Shown here piece after piece: positions 16,200 to 25,313 of a DNA stretch of 64,000 bases. Location: the NCBI GenBank assembly GCA_965221725.1, contig OZ244909.1, positions 1,240,001-1,304,000 on the forward strand. The letters are read 5' to 3'. The position numbers and the translations under genes are program-made. Each line of letters starts with the position of its first letter. The stretch's first letter is position 1. Under the pieces are notes generated by a model. That model saw only the letters and a program-made list of their open reading frames with translations. It searched no databases and had not been told where the DNA came from. Source of the DNA: HK1 sp965221725 (GTDB lineage: Bacteria; Pseudomonadota; Gammaproteobacteria; HK1).

Positions 16200-18269
16200 T
16201 CACGGGCTCGTCCCCGGCGGACCCGCCACCCGGACCTGATCGTTGAAGTCCGTCGTGGGCGCGGCGCGGGTTGCCGCATCGCCACCGGCCGCGTCATGGG
16301 GCGGCTCGAAGTACGCTCCGGCGCAGGCGCCACCGCACCCGTCCCGCACCTGGGGCGGGAGCGCCGGGCCGGCACCGACGAGGAACGCGGGCACATCCGT
16401 GCGCACCGCCCCCGATGCGCCGAGCGCCAGACACCCCGACCCCGACCCGATACAGCGCCCGGGCGACGCGCCACCCGCGCCCGTCTCCGCGCCCGACACC
16501 GCGGCGCGGATGTACCGATACCAGCCGTTGTCGACGAACCATCGCGGCACGCCGTCCCATGCGACGCTGAGGTCGTGCTCCAGGCCGGCGAAGGTGAGCG
16601 TCGCGAGGGTGCCGGTGTCGACGGTGAGGGTGCGCTCGACGGACATCCCGGTGGTGACGGTGGCGGAGCAGGCGGAGTCGGCGCACCCGACCTCCCGGTT
16701 GCGCCCCCGGACCGACACGGTGAAGGACGGCGGCAGGGTGGTGGTGACGGTCACGGTGCGGGTGCGGGGGGCCGCCGCGGACGGATCCGCGCCGGGCGCG
16801 ACGGCGCCACCGGAGAAGATCCAGGCCGGCTCGTCGTGCTCGACCCGGACCTCGTGTTCGCGCACCAGCGACCCGCTCGGGGTGAAGGCGACGCCGGGGG
16901 CATGGCGGTACGGCGCTCCGGCGCAGTGGACACCGTCGTCGCCGTTCCAGGCGCAGACGACCGGTCCGGTCACGACCTGGGGCACGGCGGCCGCAAGCGC
17001 GCGGAGTTCGGCGTCGGTCGGCGGCGGGGTCGACCCGAACGACGACGGATCGGTGGTGGCGACGACCGCCCCCGCATCGATCGTCCACCGCAGGCGGTAC
17101 CCGGTGTCATAGAGCTGACCGCGCATCGCGTGCACCGGAAGCATTCCGTGGCGCGTGCCCCCCGCCCCGTCCACCGCGGCGTGGTAGAGCACCGTGCCCG
17201 TCGGGTCCGCCGCCGGGTCGCCAGCGTACGGCGCGAGCCACGGGTATGCACCGTGACGCGACCGGTACCGCTCCAGGACCACCGCCATCTCGCCGAGGGC
17301 GCGCACCTCGGCTGCCCGCAACAGCTCCTCGGCCGTGATCCAAGCGATACGGTCGTTGAATGCGTCCGCCTCGGTCACGGTGTCGCGGGAGTCGGGGTAC
17401 AGGATGAGCTCCTCGCCGGCGCGGCCGGGGCAGTCCGGGTGCGCCCCCGCGCCGGTGACCGCGTCGTGGCAGCCGTCGGCGTCGGCGTTGTCGTAGGTCA
17501 CGCCGCTCACGGTCACCGAGTCCAGAAAGTGAGAGGGGCCGGGAGAGAGGCCCGCCCGGTTCTGCCCCGGCAGCGGAGGCCCCGGAGCAATGACCACCGC
17601 GGCGATCTCGAGCGGTTCACCATCGCTCGCGGTCAGCACGCGGCCGTTCGCATCGATCAGTCGCAGCCATGGGTAGGCGGGCGGACGATCGAGGAGGCCG
17701 GGGTTGATCGGCGGGTCCGCGGCACCGCCACCGCGGTGGTTGACGAGGTTGCGCGACACCGCGTACCACAACGGCTCTCCCGACCCGTCGCGAAGCTCGA
17801 CCCCCAGGGCCCGGTTCGGGCACGGGGACGCTTCGCCCACCCAGGCAAGCCGACCGATGAGATGGCGGTCGGACAGCCCGCCGGTCACGCAGTCGGCCTC
17901 GCCGTCGTAGCCGCGGGGGTCCGTGTTGCGGTCCGGGAAGGGCAGCAGCCCCGGCGCATGCGCCTCCCCGCTCCCGGCCAGGCCGGCCCCGACGGACCAA
18001 CCGATCAGCGCCCGTCGCGCGTCCGCGAGCGCGCGAGCAGTCACCGCCGCCTCTCGCGCCCGCACCGTCGCCGTACCGTCGAAGCGCGCAAGCAGGACCC
18101 CAGCCCCGGCGAAGATCGTCAACGCCAGCGTCGCCAGCAGGACGGCGCCACCCTGCCCGCGGCGCGTGCCGTGGCGGTGGTATCCGCCGTACCGACCCTG
18201 CGAGCGGCGCCAGATATCCCGAACCGGGCCGGCCGGACGACTGAATCTCTCCACTGAACGAGGAGTCAT
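16200..18269 (-). CDS. Large pilin-associated (PilX-like) protein
   Basis: A 689-residue protein. After a basic N terminus, GQGGAVLLATLALTIFAGAGVLLARF forms a membrane helix like those of PilX/GspK-type minor pilins. The next part (ARALADARRALIGWSVG, GLLPFPDRNTD, WYAVSRNLVNH) repeats the theme of the neighbouring pilin gene, which has ALIGHV and LPCPD. The remainder is a large extracytoplasmic region with several Cys (CADSACSAT, CGGACAG) suggesting disulphides. It lies 290 bases upstream of the pilin-like gene, same strand. The start at 18269 is the first ATG; its ribosome-binding site is poor, so a start nearer the helix is possible. Confidence 0.65.
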   Translation of the reverse strand: MTPRSVERFSRPAGPVRDIWRRSQGRYGGYHRHGTRRGQGGAVLLATLALTIFAGAGVLLARFDGTATVRAREAAVTARALADARRALIGWSVGAGLAGSGEAHAPGLLPFPDRNTDPRGYDGEADCVTGGLSDRHLIGRLAWVGEASPCPNRALGVELRDGSGEPLWYAVSRNLVNHRGGGAADPPINPGLLDRPPAYPWLRLIDANGRVLTASDGEPLEIAAVVIAPGPPLPGQNRAGLSPGPSHFLDSVTVSGVTYDNADADGCHDAVTGAGAHPDCPGRAGEELILYPDSRDTVTEADAFNDRIAWITAEELLRAAEVRALGEMAVVLERYRSRHGAYPWLAPYAGDPAADPTGTVLYHAAVDGAGGTRHGMLPVHAMRGQLYDTGYRLRWTIDAGAVVATTDPSSFGSTPPPTDAELRALAAAVPQVVTGPVVCAWNGDDGVHCAGAPYRHAPGVAFTPSGSLVREHEVRVEHDEPAWIFSGGAVAPGADPSAAAPRTRTVTVTTTLPPSFTVSVRGRNREVGCADSACSATVTTGMSVERTLTVDTGTLATLTFAGLEHDLSVAWDGVPRWFVDNGWYRYIRAAVSGAETGAGGASPGRCIGSGSGCLALGASGAVRTDVPAFLVGAGPALPPQVRDGCGGACAGAYFEPPHDAAGGDAATRAAPTTDFNDQVRVAGPPGTSP

Positions 18270-18742
18270 GGTCGCGAAAGGACCTCACCGCGCTGCGCCC
18301 CACGCAGGGTGCGTGGATGGGGATGAGGATCCTGGGGCGGAACGTCCAGCGGCCGATATCGACCAGAGCCCCTTTCGACGTAGGACTGGGGCGCGCCCGG
18401 GATCGAATCCGGACCCGTCCGGGGTCGAACCCGGGCCCGTCGGGGGTCGAACTCGGGGCCATCCGGCAAGGCCCTCCGGGCAGCGATTGCCGCTGGCACT
18501 TCAGAGACCGGCACGCCGCGCGCTTTCGGCTGGTTTCAGGCCCCCGGAACCCGGCGAGGCAGCCACCTGCTGCCCTCGGCGGCGGATGGGATCGTCGATC
18601 GCGCCTCGGAGCGAGGCAGGTTCATTCAAAAGTCGGATTTGGCGGGAGAGGTGTGGGTGAGGAGGGCCGGATCATGCTCCGCGTCGGATTGCGGTCGCTC
18701 CTCCGGCCCACGGGCGGTGTCCGGCGATGACTGCCGGCGGCG
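18270..18742. other. Intergenic region with a short tandem repeat
   Basis: No supported gene. Positions 18397-18462 hold three 21-22-base units of the type GGGGTCGAAYCCGGRCCCGTC. The rest is ordinary high-GC sequence; it separates the start of the PilX-like gene from the end of purC. Confidence 0.5.
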
Positions 18743-19639
18743 TCAGCCGCCGGCCGCGGGGCCCGCGATCCGTTCGGATGCCTCGCGGTACTTGCGCGAT
18801 GTCTGCTCGATGATCTCCGCCGGCAGTGCTGGGGCCGGCGGGGTCTTGTTCCAGCCGAGGGTCTCAAGATAGTCGCGCACGAACTGCTTGTCGAAGCTCG
18901 GTGGGCTGGTGCCGGGGGCGTACCGATCCGCGGGCCAGAACCGCGAGGAATCCGGCGTCAGCACCTCGTCGATGAGCACCAGCGCGCCGTCGGTGTCGAG
19001 CGCGAACTCGAACTTGGTATCCGCGATGATGATGCCCCGCGCCGCCGCGAACTCGGACGCCTCGCGGTACACGCGGATGCTCGTGTCCCGCACCCGCTCG
19101 GCCAGTTCCCGGCCCACGAGCCCCGCCGCCGCGTCGAAGTCGATATTCTCGTCGTGAGCCCCGGCCTCGGCCTTGGTGGAGGGGGTGAAGATGACCTCCG
19201 GCAGCCGGTCGGCCTGCCTGAGTCCCGGCGGCAGGTGGATCCCGCACACCGTCCCGGTACGCTGGTAGTCCTTCCACCCCGAGCCGATGAGGTAGCCGCG
19301 CACGATGGCCTCGATCGGCAGCGGCTGGAGACGGCGCACGACCATGGTCTGATCGGCGATGGACGCCCGCACCCCGGCGTCCGGCACGAACGCTTCGAGC
19401 CCCACCGTCGCGCGGTGGTTGCGCACGAGGCCCTCGATTCGCGAGAACCAGAAGTGCGACAGCCCCGTCAGCACCGCACCCTTGCCGGGGATGGGGTCAG
19501 GGAGCACCACATCGAACGCCGAGAGCCGATCCGTCGCCACGATGATCAGATGGTCCTCGCCGGCGGCGTAGATGTCGCGCACCTTGCCGCGCCCGACAAG
19601 CTCGAGATCCGGAAGGTCGGTTTCAAAGATTGCAGTCAT
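18743..19639 (-). CDS. purC: Phosphoribosylaminoimidazole-succinocarboxamide synthase
   Basis: A 298-residue SAICAR synthetase, which joins CAIR and aspartate with ATP in de novo purine synthesis. Clear motifs are GRGKVRDIYAAGEDHLIIVATDRLSAFDVVLPDPIPGKG (ATP-binding glycine region), VVRRLQPLPIEAIVRGYLIGSGWKDYQ, IFTPSTKAEAGAHDENI, GIIIADTKFEFA and LIDEVLTPDSSRFWP. Length matches the longer, single-domain form found in many bacteria. The ATG at 19639 follows GGGGA at a suitable distance. It is monocistronic in this context, flanked by repeats on the upstream side. Confidence 0.97.
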   Translation of the reverse strand: MTAIFETDLPDLELVGRGKVRDIYAAGEDHLIIVATDRLSAFDVVLPDPIPGKGAVLTGLSHFWFSRIEGLVRNHRATVGLEAFVPDAGVRASIADQTMVVRRLQPLPIEAIVRGYLIGSGWKDYQRTGTVCGIHLPPGLRQADRLPEVIFTPSTKAEAGAHDENIDFDAAAGLVGRELAERVRDTSIRVYREASEFAAARGIIIADTKFEFALDTDGALVLIDEVLTPDSSRFWPADRYAPGTSPPSFDKQFVRDYLETLGWNKTPPAPALPAEIIEQTSRKYREASERIAGPAAGG

Positions 19640-19659
19640 GGTCGTTCCCCATTCAGGCC

Positions 19660-19845
19660 CGGAAATGTCACCGATTCGTGAAGCGAGAGTGCGCAGATGG
19701 CTGGTTTCGCAAGGCGAACGCGAGCCAGGGCGCGCAGGCGTACCCGCAGGTACGTCGAGCCCCCGGGCCGCCCCCATGTCACATTCAACGCAGCGAAAGC
19801 AGCCGGATCCGTACCCGCAGCCGTGAACGGGTGATATTTCCGGGT
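19660..19845. repeat. GGTGAAATTTCCGG-type interspersed repeat
   Basis: The ends are imperfect inverted repeats: CCCGGAAATGTCACCGATTC at 19660 and GGGTGATATTTCCGGG near 19830. The right part (CGCAGCGAAAGCAG, CCGTACCCGCAGCCGTGAA) matches the copy at about 45895-45955. It lies just upstream of purC and could affect its transcript. Confidence 0.65.
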
Positions 19846-19974
19846 TAGGCCCGGAGCGGCGTCCGGCACGGTTGTCGCCGACGCCCCGAGGCATCCAGCC
19901 CCAACGGAGCGAGGCGGGAATGCGCGGGTCGGAATCGGCCCTTCGCGGCTCCGCCGCGGATCCCGAGGCGCAAG

Positions 19975-20040
19975 ATCACGGTTCCGAATCATACTTCCGA
20001 ATCATGGTTCCGAATCGTACTTCTCGTACTTCCGAGTTCG
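19975..20040. repeat. 15-base tandem repeat, TTCCGAATCAT type
   Basis: Four successive imperfect units built on GGTTCCGAATCATAC / CTTCCGAATCATGG / GGTTCCGAATCGTAC / TTCTCGTACTTCCGAG occupy the space before the stop of the next gene. No function is evident. Confidence 0.6.
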
Positions 20041-20044
20041 GACA

Positions 20045-21253
20045 TCAGTCGGGGCCGGCAGGACCGCGGGCGAGCGCCGGCAGGTCGCCGTCGAATCCGG
20101 AGGCATGCCGCATGAAACCGGCCTTGAGCGGCGGGAGGCGATCGGTGAGTGCGAATCCGGTCTCGCGCAGCCACCGCGCGGGGGGCCACCGGGCCGAGAA
20201 CAGGTGCCGGAAACCGCCGAGCACCGCCTGCATCGTGGCGTTGTGGCCGCGGCGCCAGCGCTCGTAGCGGCGCAGCGTCGCCCTCGAGCCGATGTCCCGT
20301 CCGAGGGCGCGCGCCCGGCTCACCACCTCGGCCAGGGCCGCCGCGTCGAGCAGCCCCAGATTCACCCCCTGCCCCGCGAGCGGATGCACGACGTGGGCGG
20401 CGTCACCGGCCAGCGCGACGCGCTCGCGCACATAGGTCCGGGCGTGGAGGTGGCGCAGGGGAAACGACGCGCGGGGGCCGGCGACGGTCACCGCGCCGAG
20501 CCTCCACTCGAAGGCGTCGGCCACCTCGAAACCGAATGCGTCCTCGTCGAGCGCGCACAGCTCGGCCGCGTGGGCGGGCGTCGTCGACCACACGATGGAT
20601 GACGCGCCGTTCGCGAGCGGCAAGAACGCGAGCGGACCGGCCGGCAGGAAACGCTGCCACGCCGTCTCGCGGTGCGCCGCGGCGGTGCGCACCTCGGCCA
20701 CCACCCCCTCCTGACGGTAGTCGCCTTCGGTCACGTCGATGCCCGCGAGCTCGCGCACCCGCGAGCCCGCACCGTCCGCGCCGACGACGAGCGATCCGCG
20801 CAGATCCCGCCCGCCGAGGGTGACCCGCACCTCGCCCCCATCGACCACGAGCCCCCCGAGCGCCTCTCCCCGATGCCAGTCGACGTTCGGCATCGCTTCG
20901 AGGCGGCGCTCGACCGCCCACTGCACCACCGCATTCTCGATGACGTGGCCAAGGGACGGCGCGCCGATCTCGGCGCTGTCGAAGTGCACCTCTCCGGAGC
21001 ACTCCCAGACTTGCATCTCGCGCATCGGGCCGATCCGATCCGCGGGCAGCAGCGGCCACGCCCCGGTCGCGCGCAGGATGCGCTCGGACGCCACCGTGAA
21101 CGTGCTGACCCGCGCCCCGAAGGTCGGCCCCGGGGCCGGGGCGGGTGCGCTCGAACGTTCGACGATGGCGACATCGAAGCCCGCCTCCCCCAGCGCGAGG
21201 GCCAGCGTCGCGCCCACGAGCCCACCCCCCGCGACGATGACGTCATACCTCAC
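20045..21253 (-). CDS. UbiH/UbiF/COQ6-family FAD monooxygenase (ubiI- or ubiF-type)
   Basis: A 402-residue flavoprotein hydroxylase of ubiquinone synthesis. It shows the N-terminal dinucleotide-binding GGGLVGATLALALGEAGFDVAIVER, the VVGADGAGSRVR (DG) motif and LAGDAAHVVHPLAGQGVNLGLLDA (GD motif). The FGARVSTFTVASERIL segment favours the UbiI/UbiF branch over UbiH. It introduces one ring hydroxyl on the octaprenyl ring, probably within a soluble Ubi complex. The start is a GTG at 21253. It follows the ubiH gene by 136 bases on the same strand, as in the usual pepP-ubiH-ubiI order. Which ring position it uses cannot be settled from sequence alone. Confidence 0.9.
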   Translation of the reverse strand: MRYDVIVAGGGLVGATLALALGEAGFDVAIVERSSAPAPAPGPTFGARVSTFTVASERILRATGAWPLLPADRIGPMREMQVWECSGEVHFDSAEIGAPSLGHVIENAVVQWAVERRLEAMPNVDWHRGEALGGLVVDGGEVRVTLGGRDLRGSLVVGADGAGSRVRELAGIDVTEGDYRQEGVVAEVRTAAAHRETAWQRFLPAGPLAFLPLANGASSIVWSTTPAHAAELCALDEDAFGFEVADAFEWRLGAVTVAGPRASFPLRHLHARTYVRERVALAGDAAHVVHPLAGQGVNLGLLDAAALAEVVSRARALGRDIGSRATLRRYERWRRGHNATMQAVLGGFRHLFSARWPPARWLRETGFALTDRLPPLKAGFMRHASGFDGDLPALARGPAGPD

Positions 21254-21389
21254 GCGCGCATCCCCGAGGCGACGAGCCCGCTCCGAGCGCCGACGATGTG
21301 GTATCCACGGGCCGGCCCCGGGCGCGGTTCCGCCGACCAGGCCGGCGGCGTCCCGGCGCCTCCGCTCGCCATGACGAGCGCTTCGCGGC

Positions 21390-22664
21390 TCACGCGCGCA
21401 TCCCCAGAGCCAGCCTCGGCACCCGCCCGGCGAGCCCCATGGCGCGGCGGGCGAGCGCGCGCTTCAGCATCGGCACGAGGTCCAGAGCGACGAGCGCCGG
21501 CGCCCGCAGCGGCGCGATCGGGGAGCAGCGGTGACCGAAGAGGTCGACGAGGCCATCGGTAAACCGCGCGACCGCGGCGTGCTCCGGAGTGCGCCAGCGC
21601 CGGTAGCGCGCGAGCACCGACGGGTCGCCGGGGTCGCCGCCTTCGCGGCCCGCCGCCGCGACCACCTCGGCCAGACAGGCGGCATCACGCACCCCGAGGT
21701 TGAACCCCTGACCCGCGACCGGATGAAGCTGGTTCGCGGCATTGCCGACCAGCGCCACGCGCTCGGCGACGATGGTATTCGCGCGCATGAGCCGCAGCGG
21801 AAACAGGGTCCGCTCGCCGATGGCGGCGAAGCCACCCAGGCGGCCGCCGAAGACCGCGGCGAGCCTCGCGGCGAACGCCCCCTCGTCAAGCCGGCCCAGT
21901 GCGTCCGCGCGCGCCTCGCCGCAACTCCACACGAGGCCGTAGCATTCTCCGCCCATCGGCAACAGCGCCACCGGGCCCTCGGTCGTGAACCGCTCCAGGG
22001 CGGTGTGCGCGCGAGGCGCCCGCGCCGCCACCACCGCCGCGATCGCGCACTGCCGGTAGTCGCGGACGGCGCTGTCGATACCGAGCGCCTCGCGCAGCTT
22101 CGAGCGCCCCCCGTCGGCCACCACCACCAGCGAGGCATCGATGTGTCGTGGCGCGCCGGCCGCGCTGTCGACCACGCGGGAGACGACCTTCCCGTCACGC
22201 GGGCCCGCGTCGACGATGCGCCCCCCGGTGCAGCGGATCGCATCGCGGTGCGCCACTGCGGCGCGCAGCGCCCCCCCCAGCGTGCCGGCCGCCACGACAC
22301 TCCCGAACCGCTCGACTCCGCACTGCGCCGCCACCAGCCGCACCGCACCGAACCGGCCCGCCTCCGAGACGTGGATCGATTCGATCGGGGTCGTCGCGGG
22401 GGCGAGACCCTCCCACACCCCGAGCGCCGCGAGCACGCGCTCGGTGGCGAGCGACAGTGCGATGGGCCGGGGAGCGAACGCCGGAGACGGCTCGGCGGCT
22501 TCGAACCAGGGGTCGGCGATCAGCACGCTCGCCCCCGAGTCGGCGAGCGCACAGGCGAGCACGGCGCCGATCGCGCCTCCGCCGGCGACCGCAACGTCGA
22601 ACCGGGCGCCCGGGACCAGCCGGGGGCGGGCGTGAAGCCGAACGATGTCAGCCGATGCCGGCAC
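21390..22664 (-). CDS. ubiH: 2-octaprenyl-6-methoxyphenyl hydroxylase
   Basis: A 424-residue FAD monooxygenase of ubiquinone synthesis. The FAD motif is GGGAIGAVLACALADSGASVLIAD; the segment TTPIESIHVSEAGRFGAVRL is diagnostic of UbiH. DG (VVVADGGRSKLRE) and GD (VALVGNAANQLHPVAGQGFNLGVRD) motifs follow, the latter with GN instead of GD, as is common in UbiH. The gene overlaps the end of pepP by 17 bases and precedes the second hydroxylase, forming a pepP-ubiH-ubiI/F operon. The N terminus is about 20 residues longer than usual, so a later start is possible. Confidence 0.93.
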   Translation of the reverse strand: MPASADIVRLHARPRLVPGARFDVAVAGGGAIGAVLACALADSGASVLIADPWFEAAEPSPAFAPRPIALSLATERVLAALGVWEGLAPATTPIESIHVSEAGRFGAVRLVAAQCGVERFGSVVAAGTLGGALRAAVAHRDAIRCTGGRIVDAGPRDGKVVSRVVDSAAGAPRHIDASLVVVADGGRSKLREALGIDSAVRDYRQCAIAAVVAARAPRAHTALERFTTEGPVALLPMGGECYGLVWSCGEARADALGRLDEGAFAARLAAVFGGRLGGFAAIGERTLFPLRLMRANTIVAERVALVGNAANQLHPVAGQGFNLGVRDAACLAEVVAAAGREGGDPGDPSVLARYRRWRTPEHAAVARFTDGLVDLFGHRCSPIAPLRAPALVALDLVPMLKRALARRAMGLAGRVPRLALGMRA

Positions 22665-23967
22665 CGGACCCGACGATCGACTCGATCTCGTCGATCGACT
22701 TCGGCACCACCGAGGTCAGCACTTCCCGGCCCTTGCGGGTCACGAGCACATCGTCCTCGATGCGGATGCCGATGCCGCGCAGCCGCTTCGGGGCCTTGCC
22801 GTCACCGGGCGCGATGTAGAGTCCGGGCTCCACCGTCATGACCATCCCGGGCTCGAGCACCCGGGACTGCTCCTCGATGCGGTAGTCCCCGACGTCGTGC
22901 ACGTCCATGCCGAGCCAGTGCCCGGTGCGGTGCATGTAGAGGCGCTTGTACTTCTCCTTGTCGATGATGCGCTTCGCCCGGCCCTTGAGGGCTCCGAGGT
23001 CGACAAGCCCGTCGACCAGCACGCGCACCGCCGCCATGTGCACCTCGTCGACGGTGCGCCCGGGGCCCACCGTATCGATGGCCGCCTCCTGCGCCGCGAG
23101 CACCACCGAGTACACGTCGCGCTGAGCGCGCGAGAACCGTCCATTGACGGGGAACGTGCGCGTGATGTCGGCCGCGTAGAAATCATGCTCGGCGCCGGCG
23201 TCGATGAGCAGCAGGTCATGGTCCCGCAGCCGGTCGGCATTGTCGGTGTAGTGCAGCGTGCACGCGTTCGCGCCGCCGGCGACGATGGACGGATACGCGG
23301 GCGCCCGGCACCCCGCGCGGTTGAATTCATGGAGCAGCTCCGCCTCGATCTGGTACTCGTACAGGCCCGGCCGGCACACGCGCATGGCTCGCTCGTGGGC
23401 GGCGGCACTCACCTGCGCCGCCCTGGACATCGCCCGAACCTCCGCCTTGCTCTTGAACAGCCGCATCTCGTGGACGAGGTGATCGAGCATGACGAGTTCG
23501 CCCGGGCCACCGCTCGAACGCACGCCGCCGCGCGCCCTCGAGACCCATGCCAGCATGCACTGGTCGAACTCCGGGTAGTGCCCCATCGCGTAGTACACGC
23601 GCGACTTGTCTTCCAGCAGCCCCGGCAGGATGTCGTCGACATCGCCGATGGGGAACGCATCATCGGCGCCGTGGCGCCCGCACGCCCCTTCGAGCCCGAG
23701 CCGGGAGCCATGCCACTGCTCCGCCCTGGGGTCGCGCTCCCGGCAGAACATCACGAACTCGCCCTGCTCACGGCCGGGCGCGAGCACCGCCACCGCTTCA
23801 GGCTCACCGAACCCCGTGAGGTAGTAGAAGTTGCTATCGGGGCGGTAGGGGAAATCGACATCACGGTTGCGCGGCCGAACCGGCGCGGTCGGCACGATCG
23901 CGACACTCCCCTCCCCCATCATGTCCATCAAACGCCGTCGGCGAGAGGCGAATTCACGTCGATGCAT
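22648..23967 (-). CDS. pepP: Xaa-Pro aminopeptidase (aminopeptidase P)
   Basis: A 439-residue metallopeptidase that removes N-terminal residues preceding proline. The N-terminal domain begins MHRREFASRRRRLMDMMGEGSVAIVPTAP and contains FYYLTGFGEPEAV; the pita-bread catalytic domain has the metal ligands in LLIDAGAEHDFYAADITRTFPVNG (two Asp), HRTGHWLGMDVHD (His), VMTVEPGLY (Glu) and GIGIRIEDDVLVT (Glu). Length equals E. coli PepP. The start at 23967 (MHRREF) matches the family. It is the first gene of the pepP-ubiH-ubiI/F operon. Confidence 0.96.
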   Translation of the reverse strand: MHRREFASRRRRLMDMMGEGSVAIVPTAPVRPRNRDVDFPYRPDSNFYYLTGFGEPEAVAVLAPGREQGEFVMFCRERDPRAEQWHGSRLGLEGACGRHGADDAFPIGDVDDILPGLLEDKSRVYYAMGHYPEFDQCMLAWVSRARGGVRSSGGPGELVMLDHLVHEMRLFKSKAEVRAMSRAAQVSAAAHERAMRVCRPGLYEYQIEAELLHEFNRAGCRAPAYPSIVAGGANACTLHYTDNADRLRDHDLLLIDAGAEHDFYAADITRTFPVNGRFSRAQRDVYSVVLAAQEAAIDTVGPGRTVDEVHMAAVRVLVDGLVDLGALKGRAKRIIDKEKYKRLYMHRTGHWLGMDVHDVGDYRIEEQSRVLEPGMVMTVEPGLYIAPGDGKAPKRLRGIGIRIEDDVLVTRKGREVLTSVVPKSIDEIESIVGSGAGIG

Positions 23968-23995
23968 GACGAACGATGCTCCCAGTGGGACCTGA

Positions 23996-24090
23996 TCCGG
24001 AAATTTCACCGATTTTCCGAACGGACCGGAAAATCGCGACTGCGGGCACGAATCGGTGAAATTTCCGGCCCAGGCGTGAAATCCGGTAGC
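23996..24090. repeat. Inverted-repeat element, AAATTTCACCGATT ends
   Basis: GGAAATTTCACCGATTTTCCG (about 23999-24019) is mirrored by CGAATCGGTGAAATTTCCGG (about 24049-24068), giving a stem of about 18 bp over a 30-base loop in the gap upstream of pepP. It belongs to the same family as the copies at 19660 and 45895. The rest of the 23968-24451 gap shows nothing else. Confidence 0.7.
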
Positions 24091-24451
24091 CCCGGTCGCC
24101 TGGCACCGCCGCTCCGGGTCCAACTCTGTCAGCTCCGGGGTACGCCGCCGCCGCCCGTAGCCATCACGGAATCGCGCCGGCGGATGCTATCACCGCGACA
24201 CCTTCTTTTCTCACGTCATCGCCCGACACGTCATCGTCCGGCACCGCCGGCCGCGTGAGGATCGCAGGAGGGCGGCGTTGACCGTCGATCCCGTCGTTCC
24301 CTATAGTCTCCCGGACGATTCGCGGCGACAATTCGCTTGTCTACGCAGTTCGCGCCATCAAGGCGATTCACGGTTCGCAGCGAATCGCCCGTCGACGAAT
24401 CGCAGCGGGCGCAGGTACGCCCGCACTCCGCCCATCGGCGCCGGAGCATCC

Positions 24452-24661
24452 ATGGACACCCTCGACACACGGACGCTCGAAGAGAAGATCGATCGGCTCA
24501 TCCGGATCTGCGAGAGGCTTGAGGACGAGAATCGCGCACTGCGCGACCAGCAGAACAGCCTGATCGCGGAGCGAGCGACCCTGGTGGAGAAATCCGAGCT
24601 CGCGCGGTCACGGGTCGAGGCGATGATCACCCGCCTGCGAGGCATGGAGACCGGTACATGA
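24452..24661 (+). CDS. ZapB-like coiled-coil protein (TIGR02449 type)
   Basis: A 69-residue coiled coil: EEKIDRLIRICERLEDENRALRDQQNSLIAERATLVEKSELARSRVEAMITRLRGME. The heptads and the position directly before zapA are typical of the small ZapB-like family found in gammaproteobacteria. It probably supports Z-ring organisation in division. The ATG at 24452 is preceded by GGAG; the stop overlaps the zapA start (ATGA). Confidence 0.88.
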   Translation: MDTLDTRTLEEKIDRLIRICERLEDENRALRDQQNSLIAERATLVEKSELARSRVEAMITRLRGMETGT

Positions 24662-24966
24662 GCGACGAGCGAGAGGTGCTGAACGTGCGCATCCTCGACA
24701 AGGACTACCGGATCGCGTGCCCGCCGGAGGAACGCGAGAGCCTGGTCGCGGCGGCCGGTGAGCTGAACCGGCGCATGCAGGACATGCGCGGCGGCACCAA
24801 GGTGCTGGGTGCCGAACGCATGGCGGTGATGGCGGCACTCAATGTGATCCACGAACGCGAGCAGACGACGTCGAAGCAGTCCGGCACCCTTGACGCGGTG
24901 CGGAACAAGGTCATGCAGCTCGAAGCGAAGCTCGATGCGGCAATCAATCGCCGCGAGGATGCCTGA
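24658..24966 (+). CDS. zapA: Cell division protein ZapA
   Basis: A 102-residue protein: the N-terminal globular part (LNVRILDKDYRIACPPEERESLVAAAGELNRRMQDMR) followed by a C-terminal coiled coil (ALNVIHEREQTT...DAVRNKVMQLEAKLDAAI). ZapA tetramers bundle FtsZ filaments at mid-cell. The GAERMAVMAALNVIHE segment is highly conserved. It is translationally coupled to the ZapB-like gene and lies upstream of 6S RNA and fau, a conserved gammaproteobacterial order. Confidence 0.95.
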   Translation: MSDEREVLNVRILDKDYRIACPPEERESLVAAAGELNRRMQDMRGGTKVLGAERMAVMAALNVIHEREQTTSKQSGTLDAVRNKVMQLEAKLDAAINRREDA

Positions 24967-25033
24967 CCGACATTGATGAACTTCACTGCCGGACCGGGGG
25001 AAATCCATCCCCTGATTTCGCGCCGCCCCCGCC

Positions 25034-25096
25034 CCGGAATTCGAGTGCTCCAGATTCGAGTGTCCCGGATTCGACATTGCCCCGGAATTCGAGTTG
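25034..25096. repeat. Four short tandem repeats, CCGGAATTCGAGTG type
   Basis: Units begin at about 25034, 25049, 25064 and 25081 with a period of 15-17 bases (CCGGAATTCGAGTG, TCCAGATTCGAGTG, CCCGGATTCGACAT, CCCGGAATTCGAGT). They lie right before the 6S RNA promoter. Confidence 0.7.
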
Positions 25097-25123
25097 TGAG
25101 AAGCCGCGGCTTCCCGTTAGACT
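25094..25123 (+). promoter_or_regulatory. Sigma-70-type promoter of 6S RNA
   Basis: TTGTGA at 25094-25099 and TAGACT at 25118-25123, separated by 18 bases, place a transcript start near 25130, which is where the closing stem of the 6S RNA begins. Confidence 0.6.
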
Positions 25124-25130
25124 GATTTCG

Positions 25131-25313
25131 ACGCCCCCGTGGTGTGCGAGAGTGCGCCTGCAACCTCTCGAGCCTGATTTCATACTGCCGGGAGCCGAAC
25201 GGCACGCCGTTGCGCAGGTCCGCCCGTGAAGCGGAAAGCCTGAAGCGTGTCGCCAGGCGCCCCCCTGAACCCGAGTGGTTCAGAGGTCATCGCGCACTAC
25301 GGCGCCAACGGGG
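25131..25313 (+). ncRNA. ssrS: 6S RNA
   Basis: Global regulator of sigma-70 RNA polymerase. The terminal stem is visible: CCGTGGTGTGCG near 25137-25148 pairs with CGCGCACTACGG at 25291-25302 (two G-U pairs), with a further CCCC/GGGG at the base. Inside are the typical GAGCCTGATTTCATACTG segment and a late CTGAACCCGAGTGGTTCAG hairpin (25265-25283) like that in E. coli 6S RNA. Its place between zapA and fau is the conserved ssrS location. Length is about 183 nucleotides. Confidence 0.9.

Noticed and set aside
16200..18257. A ~776-codon plus-strand frame opposite the PilX-like gene
   Set aside because: The minus-strand frame has a membrane helix and coherent sequence; the plus-strand one is low-complexity.
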